NCBI RefSeq assembly: GCF_004336635.1
Contig: NZ_SJXH01000006.1
Span: 1 to 64,000, forward strand
Direction: 5' to 3'
Length of the DNA stretch: 64,000 bases
From: Acinetobacter sp. ANC 4862
GTDB taxonomy: Bacteria > Pseudomonadota > Gammaproteobacteria > Pseudomonadales > Moraxellaceae
This document shows, in pieces, positions 1 through 8,262 of this stretch (the stretch's first letter is position 1; the number at the start of each line of letters is the position of its first letter). The translations under genes were made by a program, and so were the position numbers. The notes below the pieces were generated by a model. It was not told the origin of the DNA and did not search any database. It saw only the letters and a program-made list of their open reading frames with translations.

Positions 1-189
1 GACAGCGGAAAAGAATTGAAACTTTAATTGGCTTATTGAAAGAAAAATACCATTTAGTAAGCAGTAAACATCGGGCTATTTCCGGTTTCCTAGCAGGCAT
101 ATTTTCTTCTCTATGTGCCTATCAACTCTGTCAGAAGAATAAGCCAAAAATTCATGTCGTTAGAAATTTAGCTTATCCGTAACTAGGGT
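1..189 (+). mobile_element. Right end of an insertion sequence, cut by the window edge
   Basis: This is the last part of an IS whose transposase reading frame enters from the left edge. The frame stops at 182, and a few bases later the sequence reads AACTAGGGT. Its reverse complement starts with ACC, which fits the usual terminus of IS982-family elements. The other end and any target duplication lie outside the window, so the exact boundary at 189 is an inference. Confidence 0.4.
3..182 (+). CDS. Transposase C-terminal fragment (IS982-like)
   Basis: An open frame without a start in the window encodes about 59 residues. It contains RKRIETLIGLLKEKYHL and then HRAISGFLAGIFSSLCAYQL, the pattern seen at the C-terminal end of DDE transposases: the glutamate-bearing helix followed by a hydrophobic GF..I...AY segment. 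The IS982 assignment rests on this pattern and on the ACC-type terminus just after the stop, and it could be a related family. Whether the rest of the gene is intact cannot be seen. It points tail to tail at the esterase gene on the minus strand. Confidence 0.5.
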   Translation, partial: QRKRIETLIGLLKEKYHLVSSKHRAISGFLAGIFSSLCAYQLCQKNKPKIHVVRNLAYP

Positions 190-316
190 TATATAAAAAG
201 AAATCACATAAAATACGAGAACTAAAAGGCTTGGACCAACTTGAGTAAAACCTTCAGATTTACCCCCCAAAAATATGTATTCAATCTTTCAAATGTAAAA
301 TGACACCAAGCACTTT

Positions 317-1321
317 TTAAAAAAATGCAGGACTATATTTTTGAATAAATTGAATGGTTTGTTCAAATGTTTGCTGACTTGCCTTTTTACTCATCATGAA
401 TTGATATTCATGTACCAAAAACTCTTTGGAGTCTGGATAAAATACGTCGGTTACGGGTATTTTCTGGTTCATCAAGGCTTGTACAAAAGGAACCGATTGG
501 GTTTTGGTTAAGAAGTCTTTATTTCCACCACTAATAAATACCGGCGGATAATTTGCTGTTAAATATTGAATCGGAGAAATACTTTTTAAAAATTCCGCAT
601 CGTCTTTTTTATTGCCTGTATAGGCTTGAACCAAGTTAAATACGCCCCATTCAATTAATTTCAGTTCATTGGGTGCAGTATTGATAAAAGCATTCATATC
701 ATAAATACCGCAATGTAAAATCAAGCCTTTAATCTGGTCGCGTTGAATCAATGGCGTAATATTAGACTGCCGCGCAAAATCAGGATTACTGATTAACGCT
801 GCATAATGACTGGCTAAATTCGCACCTGCAGAATCACCCGCCAAATAAATTTGATTAGCATTAATATGATATTCCTGCGCATGCTCGGTTATAAATTTTA
901 AAGCCTGATTAATTTGTAGCAGCTGATTTGGATAAATCACTTTGGGTGCAAATTGATATTGCACTGAAACCACGTTATAACCTTGATCAGCCAAAAGTTT
1001 AAAGTAACCTCGCGCGTGCTCTTTAGAACCTGAAACCCATCCACCGCCATGAATCCAGACTACGGTTGGACGCGGCTCAAGCTGCATCACATTTTTGGGC
1101 TGATACACATCCAAAGTTAATGATGCTTCCTGCATATACATTATATTTTTCTGTACCAAAATCTCTTGTGGTGCATATTTATCGATCATCTTTTTTTGCA
1201 CATTGGTGGAAGCATTAAAAACACTCGCAATCACCTTGGTATTACTTTGTGTATTCTGACAACCACTACTGTGTAGAACAGCAATTAGACACAGACTTAA
1301 ACTTAAAAATTTTGAATACAC
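317..1321 (-). CDS. Alpha/beta hydrolase lipoprotein (carboxylesterase, BD-FAE/HSL-like)
   Basis: Predicted 334-residue esterase with a lipoprotein signal peptide: a short charged start, a hydrophobic stretch and the lipobox LHSSGC, so the mature protein would be anchored through Cys21. The body carries the oxyanion motif HGGGW and the nucleophile elbow GDSAGA. A late Asp (NKDF) and His (VHEY) complete a plausible triad. Family members hydrolyse short acyl esters; the substrate here is unknown. The start codon is GTG, supported by AGGGA five bases upstream. The gene is divergent from the uspA pair across about 270 bases and appears to be a single-gene unit. Confidence 0.85.
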   Translation of the reverse strand: MYSKFLSLSLCLIAVLHSSGCQNTQSNTKVIASVFNASTNVQKKMIDKYAPQEILVQKNIMYMQEASLTLDVYQPKNVMQLEPRPTVVWIHGGGWVSGSKEHARGYFKLLADQGYNVVSVQYQFAPKVIYPNQLLQINQALKFITEHAQEYHINANQIYLAGDSAGANLASHYAALISNPDFARQSNITPLIQRDQIKGLILHCGIYDMNAFINTAPNELKLIEWGVFNLVQAYTGNKKDDAEFLKSISPIQYLTANYPPVFISGGNKDFLTKTQSVPFVQALMNQKIPVTDVFYPDSKEFLVHEYQFMMSKKASQQTFEQTIQFIQKYSPAFF

Positions 1322-1545
1322 AGGCTTCCCTTATTGAACTTATTTCGCCTGCAATTTGCTGGAGACGGTCACATTTTTGGGCATTTTAATCCCTGTTTAA
1401 ACATTTAGAAATACTTATGCGAATGTTGAGCTTTTCACTCAGATTTAAATGCAAAACAGAACACACTTATATCCATGATATTTATATAATTTAATGAATT
1501 TTAAATCATTTTTCACAGACTAAATTGATCATTTAAAGACAATGT

Positions 1546-1564
1546 GCTATCTATAATTGATAGC
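1546..1564 (+). promoter_or_regulatory. Inverted repeat around a TATAAT box ahead of the first uspA
   Basis: GCTATC and GATAGC form a perfect 6-bp inverted repeat that brackets TATAAT at 1552-1557, about 37 bases before the uspA start. The hexamer matches the sigma-70 minus-10 consensus. No good minus-35 lies at 17 bases; TTGATC at 1525 is 21 bases away. The symmetry may be a repressor site or may form a hairpin at the 5' end of the transcript. Confidence 0.4.
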
Positions 1565-1593
1565 TACATAATAAACACCAAGGAACAAGTCTT

Positions 1594-2037
1594 ATGTCTT
1601 ATCAAAATATTTTAGTTCCAGTTGACGGTTCTGACATTTCATTATCTGCAGTTAAAAATGCGGCTCAGATTGCCCAAGCTTTTGGTGGCCAATTAACATT
1701 AATCAGTTTAGTCACTGAAGACCCGTTTTCTGATGCAGACTTTTACTATCCGTCTCCCATTATGAAAGAATATTTCGTTCAGGCATATGCCAATGCTGAA
1801 AAAGCATTGAAACAGGCTCAAGCCATTGCCAGCGAAAATGGTATTTCTGCCAACACTCAAATCGTGAAAGGGAATGTTTCTGAAGAGAGCATTATTGAAA
1901 CCGCAGAAAAATTGAAAATTGATCTGATTGTTATGGGTTCGCATGGTCGCAAAGGTTTTCAAAAGTTCTTGTTGGGCAGCTTTGCTCAAGATGTGTTAAA
2001 AGGCACAAAACTTCCGGTTTTAATTGTTAAAGAATAA
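1594..2037 (+). CDS. Universal stress protein UspA family (first copy)
   Basis: 147-residue single-domain Usp. The N-terminus ILVPVDGSDIS gives the first strand and Asp-containing loop. Near the end, GSHGRKGFQKFLLGS fits the ATP-binding pattern G-x2-G-x9-G-S, so this is probably an ATP-binding type. Such proteins are cytoplasmic and support survival under starvation or respiratory stress. AAGGA lies eight bases before the ATG. A second paralogue follows 132 bases downstream, but a hairpin between them suggests separate transcripts or partial readthrough. Confidence 0.92.
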   Translation: MSYQNILVPVDGSDISLSAVKNAAQIAQAFGGQLTLISLVTEDPFSDADFYYPSPIMKEYFVQAYANAEKALKQAQAIASENGISANTQIVKGNVSEESIIETAEKLKIDLIVMGSHGRKGFQKFLLGSFAQDVLKGTKLPVLIVKE

Positions 2038-2049
2038 GTATTGATCAAT

Positions 2050-2077
2050 AAACCCTACAATTGATGTGGGGTTTATT
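2050..2077 (+). terminator. Probable weak terminator after the first uspA
   Basis: AAACCCTACA and TGTGGGGTTT form a stem with one mismatch and a five-base loop, followed by a broken T tract (TATTT). It starts about twelve bases after the stop codon. Confidence 0.5.
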
Positions 2078-2169
2078 TGGGTCGTTTAATGATCCTCTCA
2101 TTTGTCATAATGACTGACTGTCACAATTAAAAATCTTTCCAATTCAGCTATATTCATAAGGATAATTTC

Positions 2170-2613
2170 ATGACTTATAAACATATTTTAGTTCCAGTAG
2201 ATGAATCTCCTATTTCTTATGCAGCTGTTGAACAGGCATTATCCTTAGCCAATGCACTTCATTGTCAAGTCACCATTACAAGTGTGATTGCGATAGATCC
2301 ATTTGTGGGTGTGGACTTTTATAAAGTCGCACCTGGAATTACAGATTACTTTATACAAGCTGAAAAGAATGCGCAGTTGCGCTTGGCTGAGATCAAGCAA
2401 TCATTCATTCGAGATAGCATTGATGTGGATACCAAAATTATTCGAGGTGTATCGCCTGCTGAAGGAATCATTCATGTGGCTGATGAAGTCGGTGCTGATT
2501 TAATTATTATGGGCTCGCATGGCCGTACAGGATTCAAAAAATTAATGTTAGGTAGTGTGGCACAAGCCGTACTCACCCAATCACCAATACCGGTATTAAT
2601 TGTAAAAGTTTAA
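2170..2613 (+). CDS. Universal stress protein UspA family (second copy)
   Basis: 147 residues, the same length and layout as the preceding gene and clearly its paralogue: HILVPVDESPIS at the start and GSHGRTGFKKLMLGS at the end, again the ATP-binding G-x2-G-x9-G-S pattern. The middle of the two proteins has diverged, so the duplication is old. An AAGGATAA ribosome site precedes the ATG. A strong terminator follows the stop. Role as for other Usp proteins; the specific stress is not evident from the sequence. Confidence 0.92.
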   Translation: MTYKHILVPVDESPISYAAVEQALSLANALHCQVTITSVIAIDPFVGVDFYKVAPGITDYFIQAEKNAQLRLAEIKQSFIRDSIDVDTKIIRGVSPAEGIIHVADEVGADLIIMGSHGRTGFKKLMLGSVAQAVLTQSPIPVLIVKV

Positions 2614-2618
2614 CCATC

Positions 2619-2650
2619 AAAAAAGTCCCTAAATTTAGGGACTTTTTATT
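2619..2650 (+). terminator. Rho-independent terminator of the second uspA
   Basis: A stem AAAGTCCCTAAA/TTTAGGGACTTT runs into TTTTATTT, and the A-run on the left makes it usable from both strands. It therefore also closes off the small lipoprotein gene on the minus strand. Confidence 0.85.
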
Positions 2651-2691
2651 TGATCAGTAATAAAAGAGTCTATCTTTTAAATTCCATAAAT

Positions 2692-2823
2692 CTAACTGTC
2701 TTTATCCAAGGCATGGGGAGCAACTTTTTTATCTGGATCATGATCACCATCACTCTTTTGACATGCTGATAAACTCATTAACATGCTTAAGCTGATGGTT
2801 AACCTAAATATTGTTTTAATCAT
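2692..2823 (-). CDS. Small lipoprotein, 43 residues, unknown function
   Basis: A short frame reads MIKTIFRLTISLSMLMSLSA, then Cys21 and a hydrophilic tail rich in Asp, His and Lys. This is a textbook lipoprotein signal: positive N-terminus, hydrophobic core and lipobox LSAC. The mature peptide would be only 23 residues and anchored by lipid. GAGGG lies six bases before the chosen ATG; a second ATG two codons earlier sits directly on the ribosome site and is less likely. It resembles entericidin-like or other tiny lipoproteins only in architecture, so no function is assigned. Confidence 0.6.
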   Translation of the reverse strand: MIKTIFRLTISLSMLMSLSACQKSDGDHDPDKKVAPHALDKDS

Positions 2824-2991
2824 AGTCATCCCTCATACATTTTCTAGTACCAGTCTAACTATAAAATAATCAATTCACCCATAATGATCAGTAAGCCTTT
2901 TATTTAGATTTGTATCACCTAAACTTATTCTAACTAAAGAATAATTTTCTCAATCAGTTTAAGTTGCAACCTTAATGACAATGCACAGGAT

Positions 2992-3204
2992 TTATTTGGA
3001 AATGTACTGATGCAAAGTTTGTAGATAAGTTTCTGCTTCAATTTTGTTGTCAAAAGTTTTTTGGTACGTTCCCATCGCCTGAATATTATTCGGCGTATAT
3101 TCAATCACTACAATAAAATGTCCATCACTGGTACTTTTTGAAACTCGAATAGCAATAATATGTTGAGAGTTTAAATAAAAACCATCTTCAATTTTAACTA
3201 ACAA
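2992..3204 (-). CDS. Small conserved-looking protein, 70 residues, TTG start
   Basis: The protein has no signal peptide and no recognised domain. Alternating hydrophobic residues such as HIIAIRV and FIVVIEY suggest a small beta-rich fold, followed by a C-terminal helix (KIEAETYLQTLHQYI). The first possible TTG at 3210 directly abuts GGAGG, while the next TTG at 3204 has the ideal six-base spacing, so 3204 is chosen. The good ribosome site supports a real gene. It stands alone between the small lipoprotein and pepN. Function unknown. Confidence 0.5.
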   Translation of the reverse strand: MLVKIEDGFYLNSQHIIAIRVSKSTSDGHFIVVIEYTPNNIQAMGTYQKTFDNKIEAETYLQTLHQYISK

Positions 3205-3443
3205 AACCAACCTCCAGTCTACTTAATAAAACGACAGGCTTAATCCAATGAAAGTCTGCTAAATAAACAAAAGCCCATCTTAATATGAGCTTTAATATTA
3301 TAATTTTACACCATAAATGTGATTTAATCGACACTTTTAAAATGATCATTCAATAGAAAATATGTCTTATGATTTTATTTTTTAATTTAGTTATTCTAAA
3401 TATCAAATCATTTATTCTTTCATTAAACTGCACTCTAAAAATA

Positions 3444-3482
3444 AAAAGCCTTTTCTCGGTTTTAATCAAGAAAAGGCTTTTT
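3444..3482 (-). terminator. Rho-independent terminator of pepN
   Basis: AAAAGCCTTTTCT pairs with AGAAAAGGCTTTT around a 12-base loop, with T-runs on both flanks. It begins about 22 bases downstream of the pepN stop on the minus strand. Confidence 0.8.
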
Positions 3483-3503
3483 AGTCATTTAATGAATGTT
3501 AAG

Positions 3504-6110
3504 TTAGATACTCAACATACTATTTAAAGTTTCTGAAACGTTTTTAGATTTCACTTGTGGTTTTAAAGCTTCCAGTGCAGTTTTGACTTCTGTACGTTGT
3601 GGCTCTGCCAAGGTGTACCAGCGAGAAAGCACTTGCAGTAAACGCGAACCGACAATCGGGTTTTTCTCATCCAGATATTTAGCCAGATCAATAAAATGCT
3701 GAACACCAAAGCTCCATGTATTGACTGGATTAGCATTTAAACCACCGCTCACTGAACGAATACGGTTTGGTGTACCCAAATCATAATCAGGATGCGAGGT
3801 TAAGTATTTGATGGTTTCTGCATTTGCTTTCGGATGTGCTGCCTGAACCATAAACCATTGATCTAAAGACAAAGCTTCATCTTCAAAGCGGCTATAGAAG
3901 TCTGCCAAAGCTTCTTTGGCTTGTGGTGCATCATTCCAAACCAAGACTTTAAGCGCACCCAAACGTTCAGACATGTTGCCTGTGTGATACTGCTCATAAG
4001 CCAGATCAAAAGCAAAGGCATCCCCCTGACGTGCAATCATACTGAGCATGATATTTCTGAGTGCACGAACACCCATCGCTTGAGAGAATTCACTTTGCAT
4101 ATCTGGATCTAATTCCAGGTAAGTCTCTTTGCAGAAGGCACCCAATTCACGTGCCAATGTGTCTAGCAAAGCATTACGCTGTTCTTGAACCACTTCAGGA
4201 CGATACTCACTGTCGATCCGGCTACCCAAATAGCCTTCTGTAGGGACATCAAACAAGCGTGATGCCAGCAGTGGATCTTTTTGAATGACTTCCGGCAAAG
4301 TATTTTTCATGGCTTGAATATAAATATCAGCATCATGACCATTTAATAAAATACGTTCCAGCAAAGTTTGAGTGGCTTGCCATTGGTTGAAACCGTTGGT
4401 TTCATATTGCATCAAGAAAGCCAGTTCTTCATCGGAATAGTTAAAGTCCAGATTGACCGGTGCAGAGAAATTACGCAGTAATGACACCACAGGTTTTGCG
4501 GTTACGCCGGTAAATTCAATGGTTGCCTCATTTTGATCAAATAAATACACACCATCCTTAACCCCATTTTCAAATAGTGCTTCAAATTGCAGGGTATATT
4601 GCTCACCTGTTTCTGCATTAAAGAGTGCCAAAGCTACCGGGATGGGTACAGCTTTTAGGTTTGGATATTTTGCATTGGCTTTTAAACTTTGTTTAAAGCT
4701 TAAACGGTAGGTTTGAGTTGCAGCATCGTACTCGCCTTTGGCTTCCAGTTTTGGTGTGCCGGGTTGATTGTACCAAATCAGGAAGGCAGATAAATCAACA
4801 CCAGAACCCACAGTCAATGCTGAAACCCAGTCTTCAACCGTCACTGCCTGACCGTCATGACGGCGGAAGTATTCGTCGGTGCCTTGACGGAATTTTTCTT
4901 TACCAAGCAAGGTTGCCATCATGCGGTTAATTTCCGCACCTTTTTCATACACAGTTGCGGTATAGAAGTTATTAATTTCGACAAAGTGATCTGGACGTGG
5001 CGGATGCGATAACGGACCTGAATCTTCAGGGAATTGATGTGCTTTCAACACGGCAACATCATCAATACGCTGTACCGCTGCCGATTGTAAATCTTCCGAG
5101 AATGACTGATCACGGAATACCGTCAAGCCTTCTTTTAAGCACAGCTGGAACCAGTCCCGGCAAGTAATCCGGTTACCGGTCCAGTTATGGAAGTATTCAT
5201 GTGCAATTACAGACTGTACCCGCATAATTGCGGCATCAGTGGTGAATTCTTCATCGGCAAGCACACAAGACGTATTAAAGATATTTAAACCTTTATTTTC
5301 CATGGCACCCATATTGAATGCGCTGGTTGCCACAATCATATAGTTGTCAAGATCATACGGACGACCATAATGTTCTTCATCCCATTGCATAGAATGTTTC
5401 AGCGCTTCCATGGCAATGTGACATTTTGGAATATCTTTTTCTACCGCATAAATTTCTAAAGAAACATTGCGACCTTCCGAAGTCACATAAGAATCTTTCA
5501 ATACAGCCAAATCACCAATCACGCAGGCAAACAAATAGCTTGGTTTCTTGGTCGGATCTTCCCAAATGGTATAGTGACGACCTTCGCCTGCCTCACCCGC
5601 TTCCATCAAGTTACCATTAGCCAAAAGTACCGGGAATTTTTTATCGGCTTCTACGCGTGTGGTAAAGACAGACAGGACATCCGGACGGTCTGGATAAAAG
5701 GTAATTTTACGGAAACCTTCAGGTTCGTTTTGAGTAACAAATAAATCGTCGCCAGCTTGGTACAAACCTTCAAGTTGCGTGTTGCTTTCAGGATGAATCA
5801 CCACTGCAGTTTCAAGAATGACTTCATTTGGTGCATTGGCAATCACCAGCTGTTCAGCATCCAGTGTGTAGTCTGCTTCGGTTAATCGCTTACCGTTTAA
5901 AGTAATGGATTTTAATTCCAGGTCACGACCCAACAGGACCAAATCCCCTGCAGTCTGGCGCTTCATCACCAATGTTGCGTTTACATCGGTATGATCTGTA
6001 TGAACCTGAATATCCAAGTTGATTGAATCAACCAAAAAAGAGGGTTTTTGATAGTCTTTTAAATAAACAGTTTGGTCTGCTTCAACCACTGGGTTTGCCG
6101 CGATATTCAT
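3504..6110 (-). CDS. pepN: Aminopeptidase N (M1 family)
   Basis: Cytosolic zinc aminopeptidase that removes N-terminal residues from peptides in the last step of protein turnover. The substrate-binding motif GAMEN and the zinc site HEYFHNWTGNR, with the third ligand Glu in LKEGLTVF, are all present and correctly spaced. The C-terminal half matches the bacterial PepN DUF3458 and helical domains. Starting at the ATG at 6110, preceded by TTAGGA, gives 868 residues, close to the 870 of E. coli PepN. An upstream in-frame start at 6179 has no ribosome site and would add 23 unusual residues. The gene stands alone and ends at a strong terminator. Confidence 0.96.
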   Translation of the reverse strand: MNIAANPVVEADQTVYLKDYQKPSFLVDSINLDIQVHTDHTDVNATLVMKRQTAGDLVLLGRDLELKSITLNGKRLTEADYTLDAEQLVIANAPNEVILETAVVIHPESNTQLEGLYQAGDDLFVTQNEPEGFRKITFYPDRPDVLSVFTTRVEADKKFPVLLANGNLMEAGEAGEGRHYTIWEDPTKKPSYLFACVIGDLAVLKDSYVTSEGRNVSLEIYAVEKDIPKCHIAMEALKHSMQWDEEHYGRPYDLDNYMIVATSAFNMGAMENKGLNIFNTSCVLADEEFTTDAAIMRVQSVIAHEYFHNWTGNRITCRDWFQLCLKEGLTVFRDQSFSEDLQSAAVQRIDDVAVLKAHQFPEDSGPLSHPPRPDHFVEINNFYTATVYEKGAEINRMMATLLGKEKFRQGTDEYFRRHDGQAVTVEDWVSALTVGSGVDLSAFLIWYNQPGTPKLEAKGEYDAATQTYRLSFKQSLKANAKYPNLKAVPIPVALALFNAETGEQYTLQFEALFENGVKDGVYLFDQNEATIEFTGVTAKPVVSLLRNFSAPVNLDFNYSDEELAFLMQYETNGFNQWQATQTLLERILLNGHDADIYIQAMKNTLPEVIQKDPLLASRLFDVPTEGYLGSRIDSEYRPEVVQEQRNALLDTLARELGAFCKETYLELDPDMQSEFSQAMGVRALRNIMLSMIARQGDAFAFDLAYEQYHTGNMSERLGALKVLVWNDAPQAKEALADFYSRFEDEALSLDQWFMVQAAHPKANAETIKYLTSHPDYDLGTPNRIRSVSGGLNANPVNTWSFGVQHFIDLAKYLDEKNPIVGSRLLQVLSRWYTLAEPQRTEVKTALEALKPQVKSKNVSETLNSMLSI

Positions 6111-6531
6111 ATAATGTCCTAATCCTGTAGTTCTTGAGCCAAGACTTTGTTTTGTGTGAATGCTTCGATCATACGACAACTTTCACAATCTGTCTGTGCG
6201 ATTGATTTGAGTTATATATGGGCGCATTGCTCACAATTTTCAATTCGTTGTCTGAACATCGGTACAATTAATATTTCAGTTGCTTACTTATCATACGTAC
6301 AGTTAAAAATCATGCGCCATAACTCCAACGTCTTTCAGAAATGTAAGTAGAAAATCTCTGTATTTTGATATCTGTTTATATTATTTGAGCAAGATTTAGC
6401 TGGCTTATAAACTGGCATAACTCAAAGTGACAGATATTTTCAAGATGAATACATTTTGAGCACGTTTCTTGCTTGTATATATTTGTGTAAAGCGCACTAT
6501 AAAATCAGATCAAAATTAGAAGAGGTGTTCC
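6111..6531. other. Intergenic region between pepN and the 87-residue gene
   Basis: A 421-base divergent spacer with no convincing frame or RNA gene. It must hold the pepN promoter. For the rightward gene there is a weak candidate, TTGTAT at 6473 and TATAAA at 6498 with a 19-base spacer. Nothing else stands out. Confidence 0.4.
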
Positions 6532-6795
6532 ATGTATTTAAAAGACCATATTGTCCGTGTGGAAAATATCAAGACCATGCAAACTCTCGACGCTGCCGGA
6601 ATCGACCATAAAGTGATTGCCATGTTTATGAGCTGTGAAGGTATTCCAATGCAATCGCCCGATATTTGCGCAATTTTGAACAATTACGATTCATTAGGCA
6701 GCAAAAAAATTCCATCTAAAAAGGTTCAGGCGTTAATCAATGCAAAGCAACTAGGCGAGGAGGATGAGTCATTACCTTGCCCTGCTTCATATTAA
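6532..6795 (+). CDS. Hypothetical protein, 87 residues
   Basis: A compact soluble protein with a predicted N-terminal helical part (TMQTLDAAGIDHKVIAMFMS), a turn, and a lysine-rich middle (KKIPSKKVQALINAK). There is no membrane segment, no signal peptide and no motif I can name. AGAGG upstream of the ATG supports translation. It is followed by a long perfect hairpin rather than an obvious terminator, then by the zinc-ribbon gene. No function is proposed. Confidence 0.6.
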   Translation: MYLKDHIVRVENIKTMQTLDAAGIDHKVIAMFMSCEGIPMQSPDICAILNNYDSLGSKKIPSKKVQALINAKQLGEEDESLPCPASY

Positions 6796-6830
6796 TTAAA
6801 GAATTCCCCCCCTCAGACAGTCCCTGCTTT

Positions 6831-6865
6831 TGTGGAGATGGAAGACCGGCCGCTTCATCTCCACA
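6831..6865. repeat. Long perfect inverted repeat (hairpin)
   Basis: TGTGGAGATG at 6831 is perfectly complementary to CATCTCCACA at 6856-6865, and the inner AAG/CTT and CCGGCCG allow further pairing with one bulged G. There is no T-run on either side, so it is not a standard terminator. It might be a REP-like element, an mRNA stabiliser or a protein-binding site. Confidence 0.55.
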
Positions 6866-6981
6866 TCAAGGAACAATAAATACTTAGGCTATTTTTCTAG
6901 CGCAAAGTTCGCTTATATTTTCCTGCTTGCATTTATTGTTCATTCAGCGCTATTCAATCACGTTACAATAAAAGAGATGTG

Positions 6982-6987
6982 TATAAT
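6982..6987 (+). promoter_or_regulatory. Candidate minus-10 box for the zinc-ribbon gene
   Basis: A perfect TATAAT lies 40 bases before the chosen ATG of the zinc-ribbon gene. No clear minus-35 is visible at the standard distance, so the promoter call rests on the hexamer alone. Confidence 0.35.
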
Positions 6988-7026
6988 CGTTTGAATGATT
7001 AACCAGACTTGTGATTGACTCTTTCC

Positions 7027-8190
7027 ATGCTCCTTCAGATTCTGCAAAAACAGTTAGATGAAAGTACATCATGCCCTTTGTGTCAGGCATCCATGTTCTG
7101 GATTGAAGCAGAACAGTACGATCAAGCACTTAATTTTCATGAATGTAGTCACTGCCAGCATCGGGTCTTTCAGGATGGGCGCACCAACTGTCATTGTGAC
7201 AAATGCCTGGTCAATCGAAAAAAAATGCTCACCGAAACGCGTCTGCAAGAGCAGCGCAAAATCAAATCGAAAAATAAAGATAATGTCGAATATCAACTAG
7301 ACCAGATCAGCTTTCTTAATAAATTGTTTTTACTGAGTATTCTGGACAATCAGGTTCAGGAACATACCACGCATCATGAATATATTGATTGGGAAAGCAT
7401 TAAATACCATTCCATTACCCCGAATTATTTATTCCAAAATTATTTGGTCAAGCAACTGGTTAAAGAACAAATCCTGATTGCCAAAGATTTTGCCACTGAG
7501 GCACATCATTACTATGTCAATGTGCGTTTAGATGGTTATTCTGAACCAAGTCTGTTTAGCATCACCCAGCAACTTCGCAACTGGTTTTATGAAAATTTAA
7601 CCATGGGCGTGCCCTTTAAAAATGCCGATGAAGTTAAAAATGTACTTTATTTAGTGCTGTATCAGGAAATTATTCAGTTTGCCCAGTTTTATTGCCGAAC
7701 TTGGGGGATCCAAATTGCCGGCAACAACAGTTTTCAGACCTTTTGTTATCGCCTGATGGATTCATTGGCGGTGGGGCAAATTTATTATCTGGTGCAAACC
7801 GCTTTGGAATATTTGCATCAACAGAAAGCCCTGCAAGTACGGAATGAAAACTTTATTAATACCAACTTGCTAAAGAAAACCTTGCAGCAATATCGTGACC
7901 GTGCCATAACCGAAAAATGGGAAACATCCACCCTGCCGCGTCCTCACAATATTCCGTTTAGCAAGATGAGTGAAATCCTGTTTTTCCGCTTTCTAGGCTA
8001 TGATGAAAGTATATTTTTCCAGCCGATTTGGCGGATCTGGAAAAAGATTGAACCCCGCTTAAGCTTCTATTCACAAAAACGCTGTATGTATTGCGGTTCC
8101 AATGAGCTTACTGTGGATTATGATGCTGAAAATTATGTGACACTCTATTGTCGCACCTGTAAGCATCAAGACCACTATTTTACCCAATAA
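7027..8190 (+). CDS. Zinc-ribbon protein, 387 residues, unknown function
   Basis: Both ends look like metal-binding ribbons. The N-terminus has CPLC, then CSHC and the cluster CHCDKC within about 60 residues. The C-terminus has CMYCG and CRTC about 20 residues apart. Between them lies a mainly helical, aromatic-rich region of about 250 residues without membrane segments and with no recognised domain. The paired ribbons suggest nucleic-acid or protein binding. The ATG at 7027 is chosen over a TTG at 7015; neither has a strong ribosome site. It precedes thiM by about 70 bases, but nothing links their functions. Confidence 0.7.
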   Translation: MLLQILQKQLDESTSCPLCQASMFWIEAEQYDQALNFHECSHCQHRVFQDGRTNCHCDKCLVNRKKMLTETRLQEQRKIKSKNKDNVEYQLDQISFLNKLFLLSILDNQVQEHTTHHEYIDWESIKYHSITPNYLFQNYLVKQLVKEQILIAKDFATEAHHYYVNVRLDGYSEPSLFSITQQLRNWFYENLTMGVPFKNADEVKNVLYLVLYQEIIQFAQFYCRTWGIQIAGNNSFQTFCYRLMDSLAVGQIYYLVQTALEYLHQQKALQVRNENFINTNLLKKTLQQYRDRAITEKWETSTLPRPHNIPFSKMSEILFFRFLGYDESIFFQPIWRIWKKIEPRLSFYSQKRCMYCGSNELTVDYDAENYVTLYCRTCKHQDHYFTQ

Positions 8191-8262
8191 AATTTCACCC
8201 AATAGATGGTGAGCCATATGTCTAATCTCTCCAATCCCATGTATAACTTAAGGAATAATCCC

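Noticed and set aside
6111-6179. Extended N-terminus for PepN starting at 6179
   Set aside because: The extra 23 residues are unlike the family, and the ribosome site is at the downstream ATG (6110).
8191-8262. Possible TPP riboswitch ahead of thiM
   Set aside because: The leader is too short and lacks the conserved thi-box bases.
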